Assembly (NCBI RefSeq): GCF_900102625.1
Contig: NZ_FMZC01000008.1
Span: 124,001 to 188,000 of the forward strand
DNA: 64,000 nt
Direction: 5' to 3'
DNA from: Paracidovorax valerianellae
GTDB lineage: Bacteria; Pseudomonadota; Gammaproteobacteria; Burkholderiales; Burkholderiaceae_C
Each line of letters opens with the position of its first letter. The first letter of the stretch is position 1. Made by a program: the position numbers and the translations under genes. The notes under the pieces were generated by a model. That model saw only the letters and a program-made list of their open reading frames with translations. It had not been told where the DNA came from and did no database searches. Of the stretch, positions 1-10,130 are shown one piece after another.

Positions 1-972
1 GTGCCCCCCGACCTGAACCAGATCTCGCGCGATTCGCGCTATGCGGTGCCCGGCGGCGTGGTGTCGGCAGCGGCCTTCGAGGCCGGCCAGTCGCAAAAGC
101 CCGTGGGCTCCGTCAACGCGGCCACCCGCACCATCGGCGACGTGCGCATCGAGCGCGACGGCAACCAGCGCTGGCTGGTCGTGACCCGCCCCGCCGACGC
201 CCTGTGGGACCCGGTGCGCGACTTTTGGACCGAGAACGGCTTCGTGCTGGTGCAGGACCAGGCCAACCTCGGCATCATGGAAACCGACTGGGCCGAAAAC
301 CGCGCCAAGCTGCCCCAGGACATCATCCGTTCCACCATCGGCAAGATGTTCGACTCGGTCTACTCCACCGGCGAGCGCGACAAGTTCCGCACCCGCCTGG
401 AGCGCGGCCCCAACGGCAGCACCGAGATCTTCATCAGCCACCGCGGCATGGTCGAGGTCTATACCTCCGCACAGAAGGAAAGCACCGTGTGGCAACCCCG
501 CCCGGTCGATCCTGAACTGGAAACCGAATTCCTGCGCCGCCTGATGGTCAAGCTGGGCGTGAGCCAGGAACAATCCCGTGCCATCGCCGCCGCACCGGCG
601 CAGCAAGTGCCCACGGCCCGCATGGCGCGCCAGGGCAACGTGCCCGTGGTCGAGATGGACGAGAACTTCGACCGCGCCTGGCGCCGTGTCGGCCTGGCGC
701 TCGACCGCACCGGCTTCACCGTGGAAGACCGCGACCGCGCGCAAGGCGTGTACTTCGTGCGCTACGCCGAGCCCACCGAGAAGAAAGACCCCGGTTTCTT
801 CGGCAAGCTGCTGGGCCGCTCTTCGGATGCCGCAGCGCCCGTCAAGTACCGCGTCGTGGTGCGCAGCGTCGAGAACAAGAGCACCGTCTCGGTGTTGAAC
901 GCCGCCGGCACGCCGGAAACCTCGGCCAACGCCGAGCGCATCGTCCGCGTGCTGACGGACGACCTGAAGTAA
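1..972 (+). CDS. bamC: Outer membrane protein assembly factor BamC, 5'-truncated by the window edge
   Basis: The frame is open from base 1 and ends with TAA, giving 323 codons. The protein reads as the NlpB/DapX (BamC) lipoprotein: a flexible N-terminal stretch, then two helix-grip domains (about residues 55-190 and 215-320) joined by an Ala/Pro/Gln linker. The BAM complex folds beta-barrel proteins into the outer membrane; BamC is an accessory lipoprotein. No signal peptide or lipobox is visible, so the true start lies upstream and the GTG at base 1 is not a real start. Typical length is about 340-390 residues, so few residues are missing. The hydrolase gene follows after 19 bases on the same strand and is probably co-transcribed. 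Confidence 0.85.
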   Translation: MPPDLNQISRDSRYAVPGGVVSAAAFEAGQSQKPVGSVNAATRTIGDVRIERDGNQRWLVVTRPADALWDPVRDFWTENGFVLVQDQANLGIMETDWAENRAKLPQDIIRSTIGKMFDSVYSTGERDKFRTRLERGPNGSTEIFISHRGMVEVYTSAQKESTVWQPRPVDPELETEFLRRLMVKLGVSQEQSRAIAAAPAQQVPTARMARQGNVPVVEMDENFDRAWRRVGLALDRTGFTVEDRDRAQGVYFVRYAEPTEKKDPGFFGKLLGRSSDAAAPVKYRVVVRSVENKSTVSVLNAAGTPETSANAERIVRVLTDDLK

Positions 973-991
973 TACGGGGGCCCGGGGCTGC

Positions 992-1771
992 GTGCTGCGT
1001 TTCAAGAACCTGGGCAGCGGCAGTACGGGCAACGCCACCGTCGTTGAGGGGCGCAGCGGCACGCAGGTGCGGCGCCTGCTCATCGACTGCGGACTGGGCC
1101 CACGGCAGCTGGCAGTGCGCCTGGGCGCAGCCGGCCTTTCGATCGATGACCTCGATGCCCTCTTCATCACCCACGAGCATTCGGACCACGTGGGCTGCAT
1201 GGAAAAACTGGCGCTACGGCACCGCATTCCCGTCTGGATGAGCCATGGCACGCATGCCGCCATCGGCGCGCCCCTGCTGGACGGCCTGCTGAACATCGCC
1301 CAGGACGGCGTGCCCATCGACATGGGCGCATTCGAGGCCCTGCCCTTCACCGTGCCGCACGATGCCCGTGAGCCGCTCCAGCTGCGCTGCAGCGATGGCG
1401 AAACGCACATCGGCCTGCTCACCGACCTGGGCCACGCGACGGACCATGTGCTGGCCCACCTGGAAGGCTGCCACGCCCTGCTGCTCGAATCCAACCACGA
1501 CCCGGAACTGCTGGCCGGCTCCAGCTATCCGGCCTTCTTGAAACGCCGCATCGGCGGCCTCTACGGCCATCTGGCGAACACCGTGGCGGCCGACATCCTG
1601 CGGGCCATGCAGCACACCGGCCTGAGCCGTGTGGTCGCGGCGCACCTGAGCGCCCAGAACAACCGCCCCGAACTCGCCCAGGCTGCGCTGGCCACCGCCC
1701 TGGGATGGGAGCTGTCGCAGGTGGATGTGGCCAGCCCGGTCACCGGGTCCGACTGGATCGCCTGCCACTGA
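992..1771 (+). CDS. MBL-fold metal-dependent hydrolase (YycJ/WalJ-like)
   Basis: A 259-residue metallo-beta-lactamase-fold hydrolase. The N-terminus LRFKNLGSGSTGNATVVE is the usual opening of this YycJ/PhnP-like group. The zinc motif HEHSDH lies at residues 61-66, followed by further His/Asp ligands (around SNHDPE and GHLANT). The substrate is not determined by sequence; relatives are nucleases or phosphodiesterases. The start is GTG, 19 bases after bamC, with a purine-rich stretch (gggggcccggggc) just upstream. It lies downstream of bamC as a likely operon partner and is followed by a strong bidirectional hairpin. I am sure of the fold, not of the substrate. Confidence 0.85.
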   Translation: MLRFKNLGSGSTGNATVVEGRSGTQVRRLLIDCGLGPRQLAVRLGAAGLSIDDLDALFITHEHSDHVGCMEKLALRHRIPVWMSHGTHAAIGAPLLDGLLNIAQDGVPIDMGAFEALPFTVPHDAREPLQLRCSDGETHIGLLTDLGHATDHVLAHLEGCHALLLESNHDPELLAGSSYPAFLKRRIGGLYGHLANTVAADILRAMQHTGLSRVVAAHLSAQNNRPELAQAALATALGWELSQVDVASPVTGSDWIACH

Positions 1772-1858
1772 GGCGCCCCGCGCAGCGCAAAGCCCCGCGC
1801 AAGAACGCCGCCTCACAGACCGCAGGCCGGCGCAAGAACAAAGACACCCCAGAAACAA

Positions 1859-1889
1859 AAAAGCCCCGACCTGGTGGTACGGGGCTTTT
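1859..1889. terminator. Bidirectional rho-independent terminator
   Basis: The perfect arms AAAAGCCCCG (1859-1868) and CGGGGCTTTT (1880-1889) surround an 11-base loop. The A/T tails on both sides make it usable in both directions. It sits between the convergent hydrolase gene (plus strand) and the Ala/Pro-rich lipoprotein gene (minus strand). Confidence 0.85.
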
Positions 1890-1934
1890 GCCGGGTCTTC
1901 AGTCACCCAAGGTGCCGAAGACCGGTGGCTGCAA

Positions 1935-2210
1935 TTACTTGGCGGTCGAAGCGGCAGCGGCTGCGGCAGCTGCGTCGGCAGCAGCCTTGGCGGCGTCGCC
2001 TGCAGGAGCGGAGGCTGCGTCGGAAGCGGGAGCCGACATCGACGAGGCAGCTGCATCGGAAGCGGCAGGTGCGGGCATAGGAGCGGGTGCTGGTGCCGGG
2101 GCTTCCACAGGAGCGGGAGCGGGTGCAGGAGCGGCAGCTTCTTCCTTCTTGCCACAAGCGGCGAGAGCGACGGAGGCGACCAGGGCAGCCAGAACGAGAG
2201 AGTTCTTCAT
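1935..2210 (-). CDS. Small Ala/Pro-rich lipoprotein
   Basis: A 91-residue protein with a lipoprotein signal: charged MKNS, hydrophobic core, lipobox LAAC with Cys19, then GKKEE. The mature part is almost entirely Ala, Pro, Ser and acidic residues: Ala-Pro repeats at about 27-50, poly-Ala at 65-90. Such low-complexity lipoproteins are common in Comamonadaceae and are thought to act as envelope spacers, but no function is established. A clear AT-rich leader with a TATAAT box lies upstream. The gene is monocistronic, ending at the terminator at 1859-1889. No enzymatic domain is visible. Confidence 0.8.
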   Translation of the reverse strand: MKNSLVLAALVASVALAACGKKEEAAAPAPAPAPVEAPAPAPAPMPAPAASDAAASSMSAPASDAASAPAGDAAKAAADAAAAAAAASTAK

Positions 2211-2324
2211 TTCAGTTTTTCCTATTGGACAGACGGATCTTGAATTGCCGCCATTGGCGCCCTCTTGCAGCGTGCTCCCTGGCGGTGCTTGGCGCTCAGG
2301 GCGCCTTTTTTACCTCAACCGCAA

Positions 2325-2330
2325 ATTATA
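2325..2330 (-). promoter_or_regulatory. Candidate -10 box for the small lipoprotein gene
   Basis: Read on the minus strand the bases are TATAAT, about 115 bases upstream of the lipoprotein ATG at 2210, in a locally AT-rich leader. No convincing -35 hexamer is found at 16-18 bases, so this is a partial match only. Confidence 0.35.
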
Positions 2331-2408
2331 GGGAGATTCAGTCAATACAGACTAACACTGACGTGACGTTTTGTTTCCCTAAGGTAAACCATTGCGACAC
2401 CTTGCTCT

Positions 2409-2927
2409 TCAAAGGCCGAGCGTGGTGGCTGGAAACCCGGGCGAACTCTTGCGCAGCAGCCACTCATTGAGGGCTTCGCGCGCCAGCAGGCGGCGCTCCG
2501 GCTCACGGCCTGCCACGCCGGCGCAGCGCTCGGGGTCGAGCCGCTGAAGGACCCACGCATCGGACCAGAGCACGCTGGGCAACTCCAGCCGGTCGGCAGA
2601 TGGTGCACGCCGGCATTCGATCACGTGATCCCACACGCCCCGCCACTGCACGAACCGCGCATGGCGCCGCACCATCTCGTCGTACGTACCCGCCAGCAGC
2701 GTGAGGCGCCGGCCACGCCGGGCCCAGGCCTGCAGAGACGCAACCACTTCGCGTTCGCCCAGCGGCCAGTCGTGAAAATCGAAGTCGCTCAGCACGATCT
2801 CGCTCCATCCTTCCCTGGCGGCACGAGCCAGCCCGTCGCGCACCCATTGCCGAAAGTCGTTTCGGCCATTGAACCGCCCGGTGGGCAGCGCCGCTGCGGA
2901 CTCGGCACGGGGGGATTCGTCGGTCAT
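2409..2927 (-). CDS. Conserved hypothetical protein (Arg/Trp-rich, cytoplasmic)
   Basis: A 172-residue soluble protein with no signal peptide or membrane segment. I do not recognise a named domain with confidence. The region from about residue 17 (FNGRNDFRQWVRDGLARA) has the look of a small alpha/beta regulatory domain: IVLSDFDFHDWPLG, then RRGRRLTLLAGTYDEMVRRH. The start at 2927 is chosen because GAAGGAG lies 7 bases upstream; an upstream in-frame ATG at 3077 would run into the next gene. It follows the RoxA-type oxygenase gene by 37 bases on the same strand and is probably its operon partner. Function unknown. Confidence 0.7.
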   Translation of the reverse strand: MTDESPRAESAAALPTGRFNGRNDFRQWVRDGLARAAREGWSEIVLSDFDFHDWPLGEREVVASLQAWARRGRRLTLLAGTYDEMVRRHARFVQWRGVWDHVIECRRAPSADRLELPSVLWSDAWVLQRLDPERCAGVAGREPERRLLAREALNEWLLRKSSPGFPATTLGL

Positions 2928-2964
2928 GGGAACTCCTTCGATCCTTCTCAGAGGCTTTTCGGGT

Positions 2965-4098
2965 TCACTCCGGTGCAGTCCAGGCGTGCGCCCAGCCGGT
3001 TTCGCACCAGGAAGACAGCAGTTCGAGCGCATCGTCGCTGGCTCGCGCCAGGTCGCGGCGGTGCAGCAAGCGCTCATCTGCCAGGCGGCGCATCAAAGTG
3101 GCATCGCGGCCGGCGGCCAGGTAGCTGTCGCCGTTGATGAACACATGGCGCGCGTCGTACAACATGCGCGTGCGTCGATCCAGTTGAACGCCTTCGAGCA
3201 TGCCGCCCGCACGACCAGGCTCGAACCACACGTTGGGCTTGGGCTCGGTCAGACTTTCGCCCAGTGCGCGCTCCAGCGCCAGCGGCTCGGACAAAGCGCG
3301 TTCCAGTGCATCGCGGGCAAAAGCCTGCAGCGCCTGCGGAATCTCGCCGGGCTGCGCCAAGGCTGGCTGCGATGGGTCGCGATACAAATGCGGCGTGCCC
3401 TCGTCGTCAGCGGCATCGTCAGCCAGCCGCGACAGCAATTCCTGCGCAATGCCTGCACGGGCGGGCGCCCGGAAACCAATGGAATACGTCATGCATTCGC
3501 CCTCGGCGACGCCGTCGTGCGCATAGCGCGGCGGGAGGTACAGCATGTCGCCGGGTTCGAGCACGAACTCCTGCTCGGGCTCGAGCTCCGCCAGCACCTT
3601 GAGCGAAATGCCTTCGCGCAGCGTGAGGTCCTTCTGCCGTCCGATGCGCCAGCGGCGGCGTCCATGGGCCTGAAGCAGGAACACGTCGTAGCTGTCGAAA
3701 TGCGGCCCGACGCCACCGCCATCGGACGCGTAGCTGATCATGAGATCGTCCAGCCGAGCGCGCGGCACGAAGCTGAACTGATCCAGCAACGCATGCACCG
3801 CATCGTCGTGCAAGTCAACGCCTTGCACTAGCAGCGTCCACTCGCGCGTGGTAAGCGGGGGCAGTGAGCGGCGCGCGAACGGGCCGTGCCTCAGCTTCCA
3901 CGCACCCGCCTTCAATTGCACGAGGCGCGATTCGACGCTTTCTTGCGCGGCCAGCGCGAACAGTTCGGCGCGGCCCACGGGCGGGGCGAATGCGGGGACG
4001 GCCTGGCGGACCAGCAAGGGCTTTTTCTGCCAGTGTCGGCGCATGAATTGCGCCGGCGTGAGGCCGCCCAGCAGCGCCAGAGGTTGTTGAACATCCAT
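2965..4098 (-). CDS. roxA: JmjC/cupin ribosomal protein hydroxylase, RoxA (YcfD)-like
   Basis: A 377-residue Fe(II)/2-oxoglutarate oxygenase of the YcfD/RoxA group, which hydroxylates an arginine of ribosomal protein L16. The start of the protein (PAQFMRRHWQKKPLLVRQA) is typical. The iron ligands of the HxD...H triad are visible as His133, Asp135 (GPHFDSYDVF) and His194 (PPRYAHDG). A C-terminal dimerisation/winged-helix part follows (about 260-377). The ATG at 4098 is chosen because it opens the conserved N-terminus; the frame upstream is not protein-like. It is divergent from slyD with a 52-base gap that must hold both promoters. Fold assignment is firm; the L16 substrate is by family. Confidence 0.85.
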   Translation of the reverse strand: MDVQQPLALLGGLTPAQFMRRHWQKKPLLVRQAVPAFAPPVGRAELFALAAQESVESRLVQLKAGAWKLRHGPFARRSLPPLTTREWTLLVQGVDLHDDAVHALLDQFSFVPRARLDDLMISYASDGGGVGPHFDSYDVFLLQAHGRRRWRIGRQKDLTLREGISLKVLAELEPEQEFVLEPGDMLYLPPRYAHDGVAEGECMTYSIGFRAPARAGIAQELLSRLADDAADDEGTPHLYRDPSQPALAQPGEIPQALQAFARDALERALSEPLALERALGESLTEPKPNVWFEPGRAGGMLEGVQLDRRTRMLYDARHVFINGDSYLAAGRDATLMRRLADERLLHRRDLARASDDALELLSSWCETGWAHAWTAPE

Positions 4099-4150
4099 GG
4101 GGAAAATACGCCGTGTGTGCGGCTGAGGGTCGAACTGCGACAATTCTCCT

Positions 4151-4675
4151 ATGGAAATCAACCAACAATGTGTGGTCGCTTTGACCTGGATCTTGAAAGA
4201 CACTCTGGGTGAGGAGCTGGACGTGCTCGATGAGCCGGTCGAGTTTCTCGTCGGTGGCGACGATCTGCTCACCCGAATCGAGGAGGCCCTGCAGGGCCAC
4301 GCCGCAGGCACCTCGCTGTCGCTGCACCTGGAACCGGAAGAAGCCTTCGGCGACTACCAGGACACGCTGCTGTTCCTGGAGCCGCGAAACCTGTTCCCGG
4401 CCGACCTGGAGGAAGGAATGACGGTCGAGGGCAGCGCGCTGCCAGAGGGCACCAACCCGGCAGCACCCCGCGACGTGCTCTACACGGTGGCGCAGATCTA
4501 TCCCGAGCACATCGTGCTCGACGGCAACCATCCGCTGGCCGGCATCGCGCTGCGCCTGCACCTCACCGTGCAGAGCGTGCGCGAGGCCACCGAAGAAGAG
4601 ATTGGCCGCGGCTCGGCCGGGACCGGTTTCTTCCGCATCCAGCCGCCTTCGGCCGACAGTCCCACCCTCCACTGA
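4151..4675 (+). CDS. slyD: FKBP-type peptidyl-prolyl cis-trans isomerase, SlyD-like
   Basis: A 174-residue protein of the SlyD type: FKBP strands at the N-terminus (QCVVALTWILKDTLGEELD), the PEEAFGDYQ segment at the start of the inserted chaperone flap (about residues 70-125), then the return strand DGNHPLAGIALRLHLTV. SlyD-type FKBPs isomerise X-Pro bonds and act as folding helpers. The metal-binding His/Cys-rich tail of E. coli SlyD is absent; the C-terminus is short and Ser/Pro/Thr-rich. Several aromatic active-site positions differ from FKBP12-like enzymes, so PPIase activity may be weak. It ends just before a 17-bp-arm terminator. Confidence 0.85.
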   Translation: MEINQQCVVALTWILKDTLGEELDVLDEPVEFLVGGDDLLTRIEEALQGHAAGTSLSLHLEPEEAFGDYQDTLLFLEPRNLFPADLEEGMTVEGSALPEGTNPAAPRDVLYTVAQIYPEHIVLDGNHPLAGIALRLHLTVQSVREATEEEIGRGSAGTGFFRIQPPSADSPTLH

Positions 4676-4693
4676 ACCGACGCAGCCAATTCA

Positions 4694-4730
4694 CCATGCA
4701 AAACGGGCCCCGAGGGCCCGTTTTGCATGG
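4694..4730. terminator. Very strong bidirectional terminator
   Basis: Two perfect 17-base arms (CCATGCAAAACGGGCCC at 4694-4710 and its complement at 4714-4730) flank a CGA loop. The AAAA/TTTT runs are inside the stem. It lies between the convergent slyD gene (plus) and the glycine-zipper lipoprotein gene (minus). Confidence 0.9.
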
Positions 4731-4773
4731 TCCGCCCGGCGCCAATGCGCGTGGGGCGAAAAAAGTCCGGGGG

Positions 4774-5277
4774 TCAGATGCGGGAGATCTGGCCGCCATA
4801 CAGGCGGACACGGTCACCCGTGCGCAGATCGCCCGGCGTGCTCACGTCATATACGCGCTGACCGCCCTGATCCAACTGGATCGTCAGGCGATAGCCCTCG
4901 ACCTGTCCATCGTTATTGCCGGTGCGGCCTTCGACCTGGTTGCCCACGACACCGCCGCCCACGGCGCCCAGCACGGTCGCTGCGGCACGGCCGCTGCCCT
5001 TGCCCACCTGGTTGCCCAGAACGCCGCCGACCACGGCCCCCAGCACGGCACCAGCGCCGCTGGTGCCCTTGCGGCCTTGCAGCGTTTCGATGTTGGAGAC
5101 CACGCCGAACTCGGTACCGTTCTGGTTTTGGTTCTGTGCGGCAGGGTAGGAGGAATAGCCCGGCTGGGGTTGAGCAGGGTAGTTGTTGGAATAGCGCGGC
5201 TGCTGAGCGCAGGCGGAGAGCAAGGTCACCAGGGCGACGGAACCAGCCAGGGTGGCGGAGCGGATGAAACGGGACAT
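4774..5277 (-). CDS. Glycine-zipper outer membrane lipoprotein (SlyB/PcP-like)
   Basis: A 167-residue lipoprotein with signal peptide and lipobox LLSAC (Cys23). A Gln/Asn/Tyr/Pro-rich spacer follows (about 24-55), then a glycine-zipper 2TM region with repeated GAVxGGVLGNQVG and GAVGGGVVGNQVEG (about 75-115), then a C-terminal beta domain (EGYRLTIQLDQGGQRVYDV). This is the SlyB/17-kDa antigen architecture; members sit in the outer membrane and are tied to envelope stress. An AGGAGA box lies just upstream of the ATG at 5277. It is a paralogue in type, though not in length, of the gene at 32963. Confidence 0.88.
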   Translation of the reverse strand: MSRFIRSATLAGSVALVTLLSACAQQPRYSNNYPAQPQPGYSSYPAAQNQNQNGTEFGVVSNIETLQGRKGTSGAGAVLGAVVGGVLGNQVGKGSGRAAATVLGAVGGGVVGNQVEGRTGNNDGQVEGYRLTIQLDQGGQRVYDVSTPGDLRTGDRVRLYGGQISRI

Positions 5278-5449
5278 AAGAGTTCTCCTTCAGAGCGATG
5301 CGCAGGCTGTGGAAGCCTTTGACGTGAAGCGGATTGCACCATGCAGCCCGCCCCGGGACCCGCCGGGCAATCGCGGCCAGGCAAGCAAGACAATGACCGG
5401 CGGCCGTGTCGGCGCCGGACTACAAACATCCGTGAAATGGCGATCCGGA

Positions 5450-5896
5450 TCAGGATTGACCGGTCGAGCCGTAGCCGCCTTCGCCGCGCTGCGTGGCCGG
5501 GAAGTCGCTGACCACGTTGAACTGCGCCTGCACCACCGGCACGATGACCAATTGGGCCAGCCGCTCCATGGGTTGGAGGGTGAAGGCGGTGCTGCTGCGG
5601 TTCCAAGCGCTGACCATGAGCTGCCCCTGGTAGTCGCTGTCGATCAGCCCCACCAGATTGCCCAGCACGATGCCGTGCTTGTGCCCGAGGCCCGAGCGCG
5701 GAAGGATCAATGCAGCGTATCCCGGGTCTTTCAGGTAGACCGCAATGCCGGTTGGCACCAGTTGCCAGGCATTGGGTTCCAGGGTGAGCGGCTCCGGTAG
5801 GCAGGCCCGCAGGTCGAGTCCGGCGCTGCCCGGGGTGGCGTAGGAAGGCAGTTGCTCTGCCATGCGGGGGTCGAGAATCTTGACGTCGATCTTCAC
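5450..5896 (-). CDS. dut: Deoxyuridine 5'-triphosphate nucleotidohydrolase (dUTPase)
   Basis: A 148-residue trimeric dUTPase that hydrolyses dUTP to dUMP and pyrophosphate, keeping uracil out of DNA and supplying dUMP for thymidylate. The five family motifs are visible: [10 protein letters not shown] (motif 1), [10 protein letters not shown] (2), [10 protein letters not shown] (3), [11 protein letters not shown] (4) and [10 protein letters not shown] (5) at the C-terminus. Length is normal. It is third in a minus-strand run coaBC-unknown-dut; the small unknown gene ends 9 bases upstream. The coaBC-dut pairing is conserved across proteobacteria. Confidence 0.96.
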   Translation of the reverse strand: MKIDVKILDPRMAEQLPSYATPGSAGLDLRACLPEPLTLEPNAWQLVPTGIAVYLKDPGYAALILPRSGLGHKHGIVLGNLVGLIDSDYQGQLMVSAWNRSSTAFTLQPMERLAQLVIVPVVQAQFNVVSDFPATQRGEGGYGSTGQS

Positions 5897-5905
5897 AAGC
5901 TAAGT

Positions 5906-6199
5906 TCATTTCTTGGGGGGACGGGGAAGAGAAGGCTGGCGCGCTGCATGGCGCAGCGCTTCCAGCAGGGTTTGGAGCAGCGTGGTCCAGCCGGCTCCCG
6001 TGGTCGGCGTGGCGTTGCGGGTGCGGGACTTCCTCGTCGCGCCGACGCCTGCTGGCGCCGATCGGTCACCGAACAAGTCGGGTCGCACTCCAGGCGCGGT
6101 TGGCCGTGCAGGCTGCTGCAACTGAACGAGGCGCTCGACATAGCTCGCGAAATCACCGTCGGGCGGTGTGTCCCATTCGGGCCGGAGTGGATGCTGCAC
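5906..6199 (-). CDS. Small hypothetical protein between coaBC and dut
   Basis: The 328 bases between coaBC and dut hold an open frame of about 97 codons. It would start at GTG 6199 (or TTG 6205); no ATG is available. The product begins with a proline-rich aromatic stretch (HPLRPEWDTPPDGDFASYVERL), followed by a Pro/Ala/Arg linker and a C-terminal helix (WTTLLQTLLEALRHAARQPS). No known domain is recognised. It keeps the same strand and tight spacing as its neighbours (9 bases to dut), which supports a real gene, but there is no good ribosome-binding site and codon evidence is only moderate. Confidence 0.45.
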   Translation of the reverse strand: MQHPLRPEWDTPPDGDFASYVERLVQLQQPARPTAPGVRPDLFGDRSAPAGVGATRKSRTRNATPTTGAGWTTLLQTLLEALRHAARQPSLPRPPKK

Positions 6200-6224
6200 G
6201 GGCAATGGCCGATGGTGTAAAAAA

Positions 6225-7445
6225 TCAGGCCGCGCCAGCGATGCGCTGGGCGATCTCGGCCACCAGTTGCTTGGCGAGGTCGCGCTTGGAAGCCCGCGGC
6301 AATTCGCGATGGCCCTGCGCATCCACCAGCAGCAGCGCGTTGTCGTCCTGCCCGAAGGTGGCCGGACCGATGTTGCCGACCAGCAGCGGCACGCCCTTGC
6401 GTTCGCGCTTGGCGCTGGCATGGCGCAGCAGGTCTTCGCTTTCGGCAGCGAAGCCGACGCAGAACAGCTGCCCCGAGCGCGCACGCTCGGACTGCGCCAC
6501 CTGGGCGAGGATGTCGGGGTTTTCGACGAAGGCGAGCGTCGGCACCTGGCCGGAACCATCTTTCTTGATTTTGTGGTTGGCGGCCTGTGCAGGACGCCAG
6601 TCGGCCACGGCGGCAGTTGCTACGAAAACAGTAGCATCAGAAGCATTGCCCACCACGGCATCGCGCATATCCTGCGCAGATTGCACATTCAAGCGGCGCA
6701 CGCCGCGCGGCGTGGGCAAATGCACCGGCCCTGCCACCAGCGTGACCTGCGCCCCGGCTTCGCGGGCGGCCCGGGCGATGGAAAAGCCCATCTTCCCGCT
6801 CGACAGGTTGGTGATGCCGCGTACGGGGTCGATGGCCTCGAACGTGGGCCCGGCCGTCACCAGCACGTGCTGGCCTGCCAGGACCTTGGGTGCAAAAAAG
6901 GCGATCAATTCTTCCAGCAGCTCCGCCGGCTCCAACATGCGGCCGTCGCCCGTTTCGCCACAGGCTTGGTCGCCATTGCCTACGGCCAGCACGACGGCAC
7001 CGTCGCGCGCGACCTGCGCCAGGTTGCGCTGCGTGGCCGGGTGCGCCCACATCTCGCGGTTCATGGCGGGTGCCAGCAGCAGCGGCACCCGGTCAATGGG
7101 TCGCGCCAGGCAGGTGAGGCTCAGCAGTTCGTCCGAGCGCCCCTGCGCCAGGCGCGCGATGAAATCCGCGCTGCACGGCGCGATGACGATGGCGTCCGCC
7201 TCGCGGCCCAGGTTGATGTGCGGCATGTTGTTGGGCTCGCGCGCATCCCATTGCGAGTGGTACACCGTGCGCCCGGTCAGCGCCTGCATCGTGACGGGGG
7301 TCATGAACTGCGCGGCCGCTTCGGTCATCACCACCTGCACGGTGGCGCCGGCCTTGATGAGCAGGCGGGCGAATTCGGCCGATTTGTAGCAGGCGATGCC
7401 GCCGGAGAGTCCCAGGAGAATGTGTTTGCCGGCAAGCTCGTTCAT
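6225..7445 (-). CDS. coaBC: Bifunctional phosphopantothenoylcysteine decarboxylase / phosphopantothenate-cysteine ligase
   Basis: A 406-residue fusion for two steps of coenzyme A synthesis: CoaB joins cysteine to 4'-phosphopantothenate using CTP, and CoaC decarboxylates the product with FMN. The CoaC half (about 1-190) shows LGLSGGIACYKSAE, the FMN/substrate motif APAMNREMW and the Cys-containing GNGDQACGETGDGRM. The CoaB half starts near 200 with VLVTAGPTFEAIDPVRGI and contains NLSSGKMG and CVGFAAES. The ATG at 7445 is preferred to the TTG three codons upstream. A GCTAC-N7-GTAGC element (6619-6635) lies in the ligase half, read in frame. Confidence 0.96.
   Translation of the reverse strand: MNELAGKHILLGLSGGIACYKSAEFARLLIKAGATVQVVMTEAAAQFMTPVTMQALTGRTVYHSQWDAREPNNMPHINLGREADAIVIAPCSADFIARLAQGRSDELLSLTCLARPIDRVPLLLAPAMNREMWAHPATQRNLAQVARDGAVVLAVGNGDQACGETGDGRMLEPAELLEELIAFFAPKVLAGQHVLVTAGPTFEAIDPVRGITNLSSGKMGFSIARAAREAGAQVTLVAGPVHLPTPRGVRRLNVQSAQDMRDAVVGNASDATVFVATAAVADWRPAQAANHKIKKDGSGQVPTLAFVENPDILAQVAQSERARSGQLFCVGFAAESEDLLRHASAKRERKGVPLLVGNIGPATFGQDDNALLLVDAQGHRELPRASKRDLAKQLVAEIAQRIAGAA
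6619..6635. repeat. Diverged 17-bp palindrome GCTAC-N7-GTAGC inside coaBC
   Basis: Arms GCTAC and GTAGC are separated by seven A-rich bases (GAAAACA) and preceded by GTT, as in the copy at 13970. It has the same 5-7-5 geometry as the other copies listed in this window, with one compensated arm change. It is read through in frame by coaBC. Confidence 0.55.
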
Positions 7446-7514
7446 GGCGCGCAATTTAGCAGACGGGGCCTGCGGGCTTGCAAAGCGCCGGCAAGGGCCT
7501 TGATGGCCGGCCTC

Positions 7515-7520
7515 TATAAT
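7515..7520 (+). promoter_or_regulatory. pyrG: Candidate -10 box for pyrG
   Basis: TATAAT lies 27 bases upstream of the pyrG ATG, in the short region shared with the divergent coaBC start. No good -35 hexamer is seen at the expected distance. Confidence 0.45.
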
Positions 7521-7540
7521 CCCAATTTCCCACCACCTAA

Positions 7541-9217
<1,677 letters not shown>

Positions 9218-9269
9218 CCGACGGCCCGACCTGCAGCAACGACAGCAAAGAAAAGTAGAAAGACCAGCC

Positions 9270-10127
9270 ATGAAACTCTGCGGCTTCGACGTCGGCCTGG
9301 AACACCGCTTCTTCCTCATCGCGGGCCCCTGCGTGATCGAGTCCGAGCAACTGCAGATGGACGTGGCCGGCCAGCTCAAGGAAACGGCAGCGGCCCTCGG
9401 CATTCCGTTCATCTTCAAGAGCAGCTTCGACAAGGCCAACCGCTCGTCGGGCACCAGCTTTCGCGGTCCCGGCCGCGAGAAGGGCCTGGAGATCCTGGCC
9501 AAGATCCGGCGCGACCTGGGCGTTCCGGTGCTGACCGACGTGCACACCGAAGACGACATCACCGAAGCCGCCAAGGTGGTCGACGTGCTGCAGACCCCTG
9601 CATTCCTGTGCCGCCAGACCGATTTCATCCGTGCCGTGGCGCAGTCGGGCAAGCCGGTGAACATCAAGAAGGGCCAGTTCCTCGCGCCGCACGACATGAA
9701 GAACGTGATCGACAAGGCCCGCGCCGCCGCACAGGAGGCCGGCTTGCCCGAAGACAGTTTCATGGCCTGCGAGCGCGGTGCAAGCTTCGGCTACAACAAC
9801 CTCGTCTCCGACATGCGCGGTCTGGCCATCATGCGCGAGACCGGGGCGCCGGTCGTGTTCGACGCCACCCATTCGGTGCAGTTGCCCGGCGGTCAGGGCA
9901 CGAGCAGCGGCGGCCAGCGCGAAATGGTGCCGGTGCTGGCACGCGCCGCCGTTGCGGTCGGTGTGGCGGGCCTCTTCATGGAAACCCATCCGGACCCGGC
10001 CAAGGCACTGTCGGACGGTCCCAACGCCGTGCCGCTGAAGCACATGAAAGCGCTGCTGGAAACGCTGGTCGCACTGGACACCGTCACCAAGCGCAACGGA
10101 TTCCTCGAAAACAACTTTGGAGCTTGA
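9270..10127 (+). CDS. kdsA: 3-deoxy-8-phosphooctulonate synthase (KDO 8-P synthase)
   Basis: A 285-residue enzyme condensing phosphoenolpyruvate with arabinose 5-phosphate to give KDO 8-phosphate, precursor of the LPS inner core. Diagnostic segments are [35 protein letters not shown], and [19 protein letters not shown] near 205-225. The last includes the substrate loop. At the metal-site position of class II enzymes (NxGPC) the sequence has AGPC, with Ala before Gly, consistent with the metal-independent class I. An AGAAAGACC-type purine stretch precedes the ATG. The DUF1330 gene starts 3 bases after its stop. Confidence 0.97.
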   Translation: MKLCGFDVGLEHRFFLIAGPCVIESEQLQMDVAGQLKETAAALGIPFIFKSSFDKANRSSGTSFRGPGREKGLEILAKIRRDLGVPVLTDVHTEDDITEAAKVVDVLQTPAFLCRQTDFIRAVAQSGKPVNIKKGQFLAPHDMKNVIDKARAAAQEAGLPEDSFMACERGASFGYNNLVSDMRGLAIMRETGAPVVFDATHSVQLPGGQGTSSGGQREMVPVLARAAVAVGVAGLFMETHPDPAKALSDGPNAVPLKHMKALLETLVALDTVTKRNGFLENNFGA

Positions 10128-10130
10128 GAC

